A stretch of DNA of 64,000 bases, from positions 3,973,001 through 4,037,000 of the forward strand of contig JANTQA010000016.1 of NCBI GenBank assembly GCA_027625915.1, read 5' to 3'. Numbering within the stretch: position 1 is the stretch's first letter; each line of letters opens with the position of its first letter. The notes under the pieces are model-generated. The model did not search any database. It saw only the letters and a program-made list of their open reading frames with translations, and was not told where the DNA came from. The translations under genes and the position numbers were made by a program. Below, piece by piece: positions 10,915 through 22,800 of this stretch. The DNA comes from Anaeramoeba flamelloides. Taxonomy: Eukaryota; Metamonada; Anaeramoebidae.

Positions 10915-13900
10915 TTTAAAAGTTAATTTTTTATTTTTATATTCCATTTTTCTTTTTACATTTTTCTATTCTATTCATTATTAGATTTGTTTTTGATAAA
11001 ATAATCATAACAATTATAATCCAATTATAATAACTGGATAATATAGTTAAGAAAAGATTATTTTTTTACTAATTTTTAAATAAAGATTATACTTTTTTTT
11101 TTTTATTAATTTTTTTTTTTCAGCATTTAATTTTTGGTAATAATTATGTTAATGTTCTGGTTTAGTCATTTGTATAGATAGAAATAAATCAATTTTTTTT
11201 TTAAATTTCCAATGTAATTTATTTGGATTTATATTTTATGAATGTAAATTTGTTTTGGATCAAGTAAAAAAAAAAAAAAGGTAAAACAAAAATGAAAATT
11301 TTTAAACTTTTTTTTCACTGTTTTCTATTAAAAAAAATCAAATAATAAAAAGATGAAGTGTTTTATTTTAATGATTTATAAAAAATTAATTAATAGTAAA
11401 TTAATCAATATAGAACTTAACGGCTTTAAAAGGCTCAAATAGTAGATAAGTAGTTAGAAAAAATTAAATTAAAAAATTATTAAAAAAAAAAGCAATAAAG
11501 TAGTAACTAGAGTGGTGAAAAATACCCTTGTGGAAGGTTTTTAAAAAATATCACTGTATCAATTAAACCCTTATTATTTTTCTTCTTTAGTTCCAAGTTA
11601 ACAATACATTCATTAATCAATAGTGTTCTCAAGGTAAAATCAATTTTAAAGTTAAACCCCTTGATATTTTATGTAAATTTTAGATTTCGAATTGAATTTA
11701 TAGAAAATTTTTTATAATATTCTCGATTTTTTTTTTTTTTTTCGAGAAAATATTCTTGAAGAAAAATTGTACTAAAAAAAAACTTTTCCAATTTGATCAT
11801 GTATTTTTCAAGAATTTTTTTTTTATAAAAAATATAAACTCTATTTCAAAAATAGTGACTCACCTAAAATAATGAATTGAAAAAAAATATATATCCTTTA
11901 TCATTCAAGAACAATTAAATAATGAAATCTGATATTTAATTCACTTATAAATCATTCTAAATATATAATAACCTAATATGTTAAAAATTTAAAAAAATAA
12001 AACCAAAAACTAAAAAAAACTGAGTCACAATTTTTGAAATGAGCATTACGGATTTTTATTTACTAAACTTTCTGTGAAAAAAAGTTGAAATATAAGATTT
12101 CTAGGAATAATTAAATTCATTTTCAAAGACATTACATCGCCTCAATTTACATAGTGATTATTGGTATTTTGGTAGAGACTTTTTTTTTTTTTCAACTAAT
12201 CTTTTTCAAAAAAAGTATCAAAAAAAAAAAAAGAAAAAGATAAACAAAAAAATCTGAAAAATTTAGATAAAGAAAATTATTTTTACAAAAAAAAAGAAAA
12301 AGAAAAAGAAAAAGAAAAATAAATACAAAAGAAATATCAAAAATTTGAAAAACAAAACAAAAATTTATAAAATTAGAAAAAATGATTCTGATCCAAAAAA
12401 TTGAAAAAAATTTTTTGTTTCTAAGAATACTTGAATAAACCCTCAAAACAGCAGAAATAAACATTATTAAGTGAGTTAAAATTTGTGAAATCCAGTTTAG
12501 AACTTTAAGAAGTGTATGATATATTAAATTATGGTTTATTTAGGTTTGTTTGATCGTTCAAAATGTAACCTTATCCAGAAAAAAGAAACAAGATTTTGGA
12601 TGTCTAATACATTTTGCCAAGTTTGATAGGGTTATTTTGGCAATGACGTCCCTAAAAAAAATCCATAAGAAAGTTTGAGAATATGATCTACAAGAGTGTA
12701 ATTAATCTATTTTTTTTACTTTAATCATTAAGAAAATTTAACTCACATAAAAAAATATTTACTGACTATAGAAATAAAAGAAAAAAAGCAATAGGATGAT
12801 AACAGATTATAATTATGAAAAAGTGTACTTTAATTAAATTTTTAAAAAGAATTATGAAGATATTAAAAAATTAAAAAAAGATTGTTTTTGTGAAAAGATC
12901 ATATTTTGAAATTTTGTTGATTAAGAAAATCATTTTATCTCACAAAATTTGTAATTATAGGAAATTTTCGAAACAAAAGAATTTATATTATTTTTGAATC
13001 TTTTACATTAATTAAAGATTTAACCTCAAAGTTTCATTTAAACCCGAACCTAGAATATGTAAAGTGCCTTCTCCTATCTACCAATACCCAAGTCTAAAAA
13101 AAAAAAAACCAGAATTAAATTTTTCTAATCGGTTAAAGTTTGTTTTATGAGGTTATTTACACCAATTTAATAATAAAAATAAACAGAAAAAAAAAGATTT
13201 TTTTTTTTTTTATTGATGGAAGAAGTGTAAATTACACTCTAGATATCCTTTTACTTAAATTTCCTCAAAGGAAATTTAAGCGTAAAATCATAGATTTCAC
13301 GATTGTTCAAGGGAAAGACATACCCATTTTTTTTTATGTTTAAAAAGTGAAAGTCAAAAATTGAAAAGAAAAAAGCAAAAAGAAAAAAATAAAAAAAAAA
13401 AAAAAGAAATTTAAAAAGGGTTTATAAGAAGCAATTGGTAAAAAATCAAAAAAAAAAAAAAACAATGCTATCTTTAATTAAGAACTCCCAAAATCACAGC
13501 CACGATACTTTTGGTTGATTTAATATAATTTGATAATTGATCATGAATGTTCACTTGGGGATCGTTATTTAATTGTTGTAATTTCTTTTTTTTTTTTGAT
13601 CTTATTTGCTTTCAACCTTTGGTCATTTTAGCCTTTGCTTTTTAGTTTTTATTTTCAAGTTTCGCATACTTTCGTGTTTCAGTGTCACAGTATTAGTAAG
13701 TAACCACTATATCTTTTTCCTTTGTAACTCTTCTTCCCAATATAAAGAAGATTCAGCCAGGGGAAAAATGGAAAAAAATAAAAAAAAGGGTTTTTAATTC
13801 TCTCTTGTTTTTTCAATCTTCTACATTTTTTGGAAATCGTATTCTTAAATTTTGGTCTTGGCAAGTTGTAAAAATGTTTTTTTTTGACCAAAATACTAAG

Positions 13901-14321
13901 AAAAAATAGAATAAACAAATTATAAAATTTGATTATTGAAAAATATCGTCCTAGAAAGAAGGGTTGTTTATAATTGTATTTCAAAAACCCAATCATTACT
14001 TTTTAATTTTGGTTTGATTTAATATTAAGGGACTAGTCTCAATAATTTTTTTTTTGACCAATTTCTAAATAAGGATTTCTAATCTTGAAATAAATTTAAT
14101 ATGGGAAATAAACAGGGATTTTCGAATCTAAGTAATTGGCAAAACATTTTCTCAATCTCTATTAAATTTTCGGTTAAAAAATTTAAAAGACACTCGTCCC
14201 TTAAAAAAAGAAATAAAACACTCATTCATTTTTTTTCATTTGCCTTGTCGACTTTTTTATTTTTTGCACAATTCCTGTTCACTCCAACCTGAATTCAAAG
14301 TTTTACATTCAAAATTTTCAA
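10915..14321. other. Spacer with decayed repeats, no gene seen
   Basis: 11540-11870 is a diverged arm of foldback family A (CAATAGTGTTC...AACCCCTTGATATTTT). At 11850-12045 the words ATTTCAAAAATAGTGACTCA and TGAGTCACAATTTTTGAAAT face each other about 190 bp apart, giving a small MITE-like hairpin. 12192-12464 is an AAAAAG microsatellite that makes a spurious Phe-rich frame. Frames at 13140-13343, 13606-13996 and 14101-14292 have no recognisable motif. Confidence 0.45.
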
Positions 14322-14681
14322 ATGAACCACTTTTTAATCCTCTCCCTTCCTTTGGTTGCCAAATTAGTTGACGATGTTTTTGTCAAGCCAACAATCAAGG
14401 ATCCTAACCCAAACAAACAACTCACAAACGAAGAGTTAGAAAATGTCAAAAAGCACCCTTTAGGTGTTGAAGGCCTAACTCATCTTCGACATCTCCAAGC
14501 ACAAAAAAAGGAAGAAGATGGGTTTGTACATCCAGAATCTGGTCTTCTTGTATTTACACGATCAAGACTGAAACAAAACGGTGAATGCTGTGGATCTGGT
14601 TGTAAAAATTGTCCTTATAACAACAACGACAAAGATTCTTTCTTAGTGGATTTAAACAAAAAGAAACCACTAAAATTTTAA
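14322..14681 (+). CDS. Small CCGSGC-motif protein (DUF5522-like)
   Basis: Intronless, 119 residues, starting at the ATG in TTTTCAAATGAACC. The diagnostic part is residues 64-99: a DGFVHPESGLLVFTRSRL stretch followed by GECCGSGCKNCPY, with cysteines 89, 90, 94 and 97. This matches the DUF5522 / C1orf53-like signature of a G(Y/F)xxxPxTGxxVFT segment and CCGSGCRHCPY. The family is short, found widely in bacteria and eukaryotes, and has no established function that I know of; the four cysteines suggest metal or cluster binding (inference). The N-terminal 20 residues are hydrophobic and could be a targeting segment. Base composition is clearly less AT-rich than the flanks, which supports a real gene. 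Confidence 0.8.
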   Translation: MNHFLILSLPLVAKLVDDVFVKPTIKDPNPNKQLTNEELENVKKHPLGVEGLTHLRHLQAQKKEEDGFVHPESGLLVFTRSRLKQNGECCGSGCKNCPYNNNDKDSFLVDLNKKKPLKF

Positions 14682-16999
14682 TTCAAATTTAAACCAATAA
14701 CATAAAACAGAAAAGAGAAATTGTTTTCTTTTGCTTTTTTTTTTTTTTTTTTTTTTAAAAACTTTTTTTTTTTGATTTTCGCCTATAAATTTCATCATTT
14801 CAAAATCTTCCTAGATATTTTCTGAGAGTTTGAAATAATTAATTTTGTGAAACACAATTTTCATAATCAATAATAAAGAACAGACAAAATCAAAACATAA
14901 AAATTTGAAATTTACCCAAAAATTTTTGATTCCAAAAAAACAGTTGTTTCTAACAATTTGTAATAAAAAATCAAAAAATATGAACAACCAATAACAATTC
15001 AAAATAAAAATTATTGGTTTAAGGACGAGTTTGAATTGAAATTTTAAGTGTATTAACGATGACGGGGGCAATTGAAAATTTAAGTACCAGTGTATTCTAA
15101 AGAGTGGCGAGGTTCGTAAATCTCAAAAATATTTATTCAGTCAGATCTTATCAGGAAAAAATGAATTTAGTGAAAGGAAATTTAAGTATAAGGGTACTTA
15201 GAGTGTAAATTAGACTTCTTCCTCATTATAAAAAAAAAAAAATGAATTTTTTTACAAAAAATGTCAGAATCTTTTCAACCTCGTTTCGTTTATATTAAGA
15301 ATGACAAAGAAAGTTGGGAAAAATTAACTTTTTGAAAAAATTTCTATTTAAGTGAAAATTGAAAATCATTTTAACTTGTTGTGAATTAGCTAGTATTATT
15401 TTTTTATTTGTGAATTCAGTTTATATGGTTTTACATTTTACTTAAATGATCAAAATCGAGAAAATTGTAAATTTTTGAGGAATTGTTCTCTGAAATTTTA
15501 AAACAAAGACATATTTGATATAAAGTCTGGAAATGTGTTTGGTATTGTATCAAATTCACCAAAATGCACAATTCCGAAAAAAGAAGAACTTTCTTTTCAA
15601 AATTGATACAATAATTTTTTTTAAAGAAAAAAGCTCTACTCGTTTTTGCAAATTTTTTTATCTTAATCTGTGAATTTAAAATTTCACAAAACTTTTAACA
15701 TAACTAGTCCATCCCAATTTGCATTGAAAGGGACAATTCAGTTTTACAAGAGAAACAAAACAAACATAAAAATTTTTCACTTATAAATAAACATCATGTT
15801 TCGAGTCTGAAGTAATATATACCCCATTTCATTCAAAGGTGACCGGTTAAAAATGAAAAATTCACCTTTTTTTAAGAATCAACAAACATAAGATTGTTTA
15901 GAAATAAGAGAAATAATAAAATTCGTCTTAAGTTCAATAATCATCAAAAGAACGACATGAACAAACTCATTATTTTTTAAAAAAAAACAATGTTAAAAAA
16001 TTTTTATTGCCCTTTTCATTGGAACTTCTCATGCAAAATTTGTCCATTTCTTTAGGAAAATTAAAATTGTTGTCAATTAAGATTTTCTAATTGTAAGTAT
16101 ATGAATTTTAAAGAAAATTATAAACCCTCACTTTTATGTATGTTAATTTGGAGTTTTAATGAGTTTTTTTGTAAAATTAAAAAGAAAGAAAGAAAAGAGA
16201 AACAAAGAAGGAAAAAAAAAGTAAAAACAAAAAAAAAATATAAAAACAAAATGAAACTAAATTAGAAAAAATGATCAAGATCTAAAAATTGTAAATGTAT
16301 TTTGAGAAGAATAATGAATTTTACTCATAGAATATGTACTATTTCTTCATATTAAATAGGTACACTCCACTGGAAAAGAGTTTTGATTATTTCAAAATAT
16401 AAAAGAGAGTCTACAATATTCCCAAGATCCTAAAGAGAACTTCATTTTTTTTAAAAAAAAAAAAGAAACCAAAGGAACCAAAAGAACCAAAGGAATCAAA
16501 GGAACCAAAAAAATTAAGAGAAAATCACAAATCCATTTGTAGGAATTGTTCTGATTTGTGGAGACAATTTAAAATCCAAGTTACTAAATGATCAAAACTC
16601 ATAGACACATGATCTTCAAAAGTTAGAGTATTTTATGCAGAATGTTTGAAATGATCTTCATTTTTCAATCTCAAAAATCTTGAATATTATCTAATTTCAT
16701 TTTCTTGTTTCGAGTAAAATAATTTTTTTTTTGTTCATTTTCCATAAAAAAATGAAGAAAAATGCGATTTTGATCCAAATTGTTGTATATCTTTATTAAC
16801 GTCCCTTCATTATTATCTTGGAATTAGATCAAAAACCTTTGAGACAATTTTGCCAATTGCAAAATTAGTCCTTAAAGGATTAGTTTCATCATAGAATCTC
16901 TTATAATTAAAATATATTAAAATTGGAGGTAAATGATATGAGAACTTATTTTTTCGAAGAATTTGAAAAAATTCAAATACTATTCGAAGAATTTGATCA
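14682..16999. other. Spacer, no gene seen
   Basis: Starts with a T22-type homopolymer (about 14737-14756) and stays AT-rich. No coding frame is supported. The only structured piece is the short tandem repeat listed separately near 16462. Confidence 0.45.
16462..16512. repeat. Short tandem repeat, AAAGGAACC-type
   Basis: Five or six imperfect 9-10-bp units (AAAGGAACC, AAAAGAACC, AAAGGAATC) in a row. It is translatable but not part of any visible gene. Confidence 0.75.
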
Positions 17000-17505
17000 T
17001 ATTAAAATTAAAAATAGACAAAAAAAACCTTAATTTATTGTATTTTTCCAAACATACTATAAAACTGCAGATACGGTTACTGAATATTAATTCTTTTTAA
17101 TAAGTATCACTTCTATCTCAATACAATAAAAAAAATACAACCGATAAAAAAACAAAAATCGATTCAAACAAAATAATGAAATGAGCCGAATAAAAATTTT
17201 TATTGGTAAATTTTTTGAAATTTCATCAACAATTGTTAATTGATCAAATGATAAGATACAACCGACCAATGAGGTGTGATTTTATTATTTAACAAAAACT
17301 GCATTAACCCTCTATCAACCATGTTCAACGAAAATATTACCGATCTAAAGAAACAGATTAAGTAACTGGAATAAAGGAAATGAAAACAAAACAAAAAAGA
17401 CAAAAAATGAAATAGTTTGTAAAATCAAATTTTTGTCATTTATTTGAATGTAAAGTAGGGTATTATTATTCTTTGTCTGTTATAACTGTTTCATAAATTT
17501 TACAC
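17000..17505 (-). mobile_element. MITE family B, copy 2 (diverged)
   Basis: Minus orientation relative to the copy at 7249. It retains AAATAGACAAAAAAAACC, TTTTATTGGTAAATTTTTTG, ATTGATCAAATGATAAGATA, AACCCTCTATCAACC and GAAACAGATTAAGTAAC. The outermost left terminal repeat is not evident, and the internal part is more diverged than the copies at 42080 and 44484. Confidence 0.65.
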
Positions 17506-17544
17506 TTTATTTTATTACAAATATTATTGAAAAAATAAAATTAA

Positions 17545-17900
17545 TGGATTTTTGTGTTAAAATCGCTCTAACACTCTATTATAAATGTTATTATATAATA
17601 AATTATTATCTTTTTTTACGAATCATCACAAATAGAAAATCAACTTTTTGAAATTTTTTTTTATCATACTTTTATAAATCTTAAAATAGAAATTCAAAAT
17701 AATACTATTTCCAATATTTTCAATTTGAATTTTTAGAACTTCCAAAGTAATTATTTTTTTCATAGTTTAATTCCAAAAATTAACTCAAGAATTATCAACA
17801 TTAAAAATCCAAGACTGAATCATTTTGTTTCCTTTTTATATAGCTAATTGTAAAATTAATATATTCCCAATATTTTAGAAATAATTGATCTATATAATAT
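17545..17900 (+). mobile_element. Diverged fragment of TIR element family C
   Basis: The words TTTTTACGAATCATCAC, CTTCCAAAGTAATTATTTTT, ATTAACTCAAGAATTATCAA and AAGACTGAATCATTTTG line up in order with 40280-40560 and 24285-24560. This is an old partial copy placed next to MITE B copy 2. Confidence 0.5.
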
Positions 17901-19824
17901 ATTTGTTAAATTTTTTTTCGATAGAAAATTTCATTTTAAAAAAATGACTTCTTTTTAAAATGATAAATTATTTCATGACAGTTGATCAATGAATATTAAT
18001 TCTATATTTAACTTCATCTATCTTGATTTTAACAATTTGATTATAAAATACAAAAATGAAATATTAAAATTTGAGAATGAACTCTCTTTCAAAAGAATTG
18101 GCCCATTTAAAATGAAATTTTGAAAAAAATATTAAAATAAATTGAAGGTATCTATTATAATAGAAAAATTCCTTTTTTAATATTTAGTTCTATAGACTAG
18201 AAATATTTTTTTTTCATCTAAAAATAAAATAAAAAAAGCCCAACAACAGTCTAATACCGATTATTAATCATTTGATTTTGGAGTTTTTAATATATTAATG
18301 ATTATCTTTTTATAGTTTTTTTGTTGTCACTCATGTTTTTCAGGGAAGTTTCTCGGAGTTTCTTGCCTTTTCAAGAATTAAAGGAATAGTTTTAATTCAA
18401 TAATTTTCCTAAATTATTTCCAATATTGGAAAAACGGAACTGTAGTGTATATTTTTAAGCTTGGCCATATAAGCGTTATTATTATTATATATCATATTTT
18501 AATTATTTTGCTCTTATCTTTTTTTTTATTTTGATAAATTATTTTTGAATTATACCTTTATCTAAATAAACAAATAAATAATACTAATCGACTTTTAATG
18601 GAGTATTATAAATTTATATTAATATATTAAAAATGTATTAATTTTATCTAGATAATTATTGTAATACAAATTTTTTAGAAATGTGAATTGCCAAAATAAA
18701 TTATTTTACCAAAGTTATTTTTAAAAATTTTGAACAATTTCTTTGATAACCCTATACCGAAATATGATTATAAAAGTTTATCCTCTTTTTTTGGTTTCTT
18801 CTAAAAACTTTTTATTTCACACTTTTACAAAAGGGTAGAAATTTGATCTGCGATGAAAATGTTTAGAGCGTGGCATTAAAATTAGTTTCCAAATCTTCTG
18901 TTTTTGTTACAGAAACAAATTTATCTCTGAATAACCAATACTTCTTGGAGTAATGAATGAATATATGTTATTATTTAATATTTCTATATTCATTCTATAA
19001 AATTAATACCAGAATTTTAATTGAATTGAATTGCTTTTATTTTTAAAAAGAGTTCTTGATGATTACAAAAGAGGAAAACAATACAAGCCCGATTATATAT
19101 AATTGTAATTAAATCCATGAAACAATTTAGAACTGAAATAATAATGATAGGGATCAGAGTCTATCACTCAACAAACATTGATAACTATCAACCCAGGTTT
19201 TAGAAAAATATAATCAATTTTTTTTTTAATAGATAAAAAATAATTTAAATAGCATTTAAATAATGATTTAATATATTATACTAAAACTGTTTTAAAAACT
19301 GTGAAGTAAAAGTTTTAATAGGTATTTCATTAACTGTTTGGTTATCTTTTAAACATTTTGAATGTGAATTAAAACGTATAGCCCCACACTTTTATAAAAA
19401 AATAATGTATTATCTTTGTTCTTCTTTGAAAAAAATATGATATAAATATTATGAAATGATAATTGATCATCCCTTTATCTTCATCTTATTAAAGAAAAAA
19501 AAAAAAAAAAAGAAAAAAAAAATTCAATTAGAAACTTGTTAATGATTTTTAAGATGTAAAAAAATTGAACAAATTCCTCAAAATAAGTTAAACTAGAAAT
19601 TCAAATTAATGAAAAAAATACATTATTTTGTAAAATTTTTATTTTTTGATGTAAAAATCGATTTTTTATGGTTATTCATAATTTTATTTTTTTTTTTTAA
19701 TGTTGATACGAAATAATTCATTCTTCAGTTAAATTATAACTTCAACAAAAAATAGATCGGACAATTATATGTTTTTTAGGAGTTCATTTTGCAAATTATT
19801 TATTTTTGTCGAAGAAATGGAATA
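17901..19824. other. Spacer downstream of the ABHD17-like gene, no gene seen
   Basis: A/T-rich throughout. No open frame above background and no shared repeat was recognised. It separates nothing visible from the 3' end of the minus-strand hydrolase gene. Confidence 0.45.
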
Positions 19825-22800
19825 TTAATTTTGATTATCTATTTCGTTTTTTTTTTCTTTTTCTTGGTTAATTTCATGCTTCACCTTCTTTTGCATCCTT
19901 TGCTTTTCAATTTTTCCTTTCTTTTTTTTCTTCAATTTTTCTTTTTCGTTTTCTTTTTTCCCCACTAATTCTTTTTCTTTTTTAATTTCAATTTCAATTC
20001 TTTTTTTTCTATTATTATTTTTTCCTTTCTTTTTTTCCCTCACTTTTTCTTTTTCGTTTTCTTTTTCATTTTCATTTTCTAAAAATTCTTTTTCCTTTTT
20101 AATTTCCCTCTTAACTCTTTTTTTTCTATTATTATTTTTTTTATTTTTTTTATTTTTTTTCGTGCTACTGAAGCTCGAAGTAGTTATATTATTTTCATTT
20201 TTATTTTTATTATTTTTTTTTTTATTATTTCTTTTCTTTTCTTTTTGTTTTTTCAGAAATTGTTCATTTAAATAATTAACAAATTGTTTAAAACGAGAAT
20301 AATATTGAACCCCAAACTCTAATTCAATATCATTATGATGAGCGCCCTCTAAATATAATGGCTTGACGCGATATTTTTCTGGAATTTTTTTATATAGTTC
20401 CAGTGCGTGTTTATGTGGTACAACATCGTCTTCTTTTCCAGAAATTATTAAAACGGGCATTTTTATCTTATGTAATTTATCTATATTTGAAAAAATATCA
20501 ATAGGTAATGTGACTTTTGGATTTACAACAACACGGATAGCAGAACATAAAGGGGACATCAACACAAGCCCAGCTGCGCCTTTCCCAATTTTTACAGCCT
20601 GGTTTGTTGCTGATCCTGTTCCTAATGAATGTGAATGGAAAATAATTTTTGAAGGTGGAACCTTTAATTCTTTAATAACATATTGATAAGTTGCTTCAAT
20701 TGCTGCATAACAATTTTTTTCAGAACACTTTAAGATTTGTAATAATTATTTTAGAAAGATAATGAGGATACAATTAAATTGTCATTTAAAATGAAGATAA
20801 GGAATGATAAAATAATTGAGATAATTATTATTAATTATTTTTTTAGCTTTTGAATGTTATTTAAATAAGCTAAAATAAAATTCTAAATTGATGGCAGATC
20901 TAAAACGGTTCAAAAGAATCAAGATTCTACAATTTCATTCAAATTGGAAATAATTTTTGATTTTTGAAAAATATGAAAATCATTTTTTCATCTTTTATTG
21001 ATTTTTGTTTTCATTTTATTTTTTAAATTTCTAAACCTATTTCGATGAGATCAAAAAATTTTTTCGAAATTATCGATATTAGGTAAAAGTTGAGTTGTTC
21101 CAAATAGAAGAACTCAAATAAAATTAGTTGGTAGTATCTGATCATTTGATCGATCAATAATTGTTTGTATAATTTAAACAAATTTACCAATGCATTTTTT
21201 TTTTTAGAAAACTAAATTAAGATTCAAATACTTCTGATGACTGTATCTGTTTTATATACTCTTTGAATTAGAAATCTCAAATTTAGTCACTTCAAAATTC
21301 TCTCTTTAACAGATTAGATGAGGTTTCATCGAACCCTTAACAATAAATCCAATGTATTTTTTTGTTTTGCTCTCTCCAAAATTTGAAAAATTGATGATAT
21401 AGACCATTTCATATGGAAAAAAGGAACAAACCCAAAAATTTCACATACTGCAAAAAAAAATTGATGATGTAGATCATTTCATATGGGGTTGTAAAAAATA
21501 TGAAAAAAAATTGAGGCCAATGAAAAAAGTACTTCAAATCAAAATCAAATATTTTGATTATCAATATCATTTCCAAAGAAGATATATATGAATTACTGTC
21601 GAAAATTTTACACATAAGAAATCTATGACATTATTATAGAATATTTTTTTGAGCAATATGACTCAACATGCTATTAGAAAAAAGGAGCACAATTCAAATA
21701 ACCTCAAACGTGCAAATTCACCTGGGTCAAATAACTTTAAGTTTTTTCTTATTATTTATTTTTATTTCTTTACTTTCTTAATTTTTAATTTTTAATTTTT
21801 TTTTTAAACTCTTCATTTTCTCTTAGAAATATGGAATGGGGTTTAAAAGTCTTCTAATTCGAAGAGTATCTAGGTCCATTTTTTAGTTTCCACCATTAGA
21901 AGCATTTTAAATTTAAATTATTTTTCTATAATAAGGTTGAATTAAATGATCTATGAAAAATAAAAAAAAAATGAAGAACAAATAAAAAATAAAGAATTTA
22001 AAAATAGATAACAAATTTTAAAATGGGGTTTATTTCCTGAAAATACTGGACACATTTATTGTAAAATATCTTTATTAAACTTGATTCGAATATAACTATT
22101 TAAATATCCAAAATTGATATTTAAATCCTTTATTGTTTTTTAATAATAATTCAATTTATTCGTTTGTAAGGTATTAGATAAACAAAAGTAATAAAAGTTT
22201 CCGATGATATTTTTTAGGTGTGAAAATTGGTGTTATTTTTTTTCTTTTTGATATAAATCTTTTTTTTTAAGAGATTTAATCTTGATAATTTTTCAAAGAT
22301 GGGCGAAAAACTTATAACAATATTTTAGTTAGAAAAAAACCGTTTGAATCATTACCATATTTTCGTTTTTTTTTTTATTGATATTGTACATCTTTTCTTG
22401 TTTTATTTAAAAAAAAAGTGTTATTTTTTTTTTTTTCATTTGTTTGAATATATTCTGGAATACAAGCAATAGGTATTGATTCAATTGGTATTAATATTTC
22501 TGCTTACTTTTATATTACCAAATTAGGAATAGAAATACTTTTTAATATTATTTTCTGAAATATATAAAAAAAATGCCACATTTTTTGGAAATAACTAAGA
22601 ATATTATTATTTTATATTCTTCTAAACTCGATAAATTTATCTCAACTATTTGTTTTTCAAAAAAAAAAAAAAAAAAAAAGCAAAACAACCATACATTTAA
22701 AATCAGAAAATACACAAAACAGTAATACTTTTAAGTTTAATCTAGAGATATTTATAAAATATTTTGTTTTTACAATTTTTTATCTTTTTTTCTTATGAAT

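Noticed and set aside
12192-12464. Phe-rich minus frame
   Set aside because: Generated by an AAAAAG microsatellite at 12289-12320 and flanking poly-A.
14101-14292. 63-codon frame upstream of the DUF5522-like gene as an extra exon or uORF protein
   Set aside because: It ends before the gene in a different frame, has no motif, and the downstream ATG already gives a complete protein.
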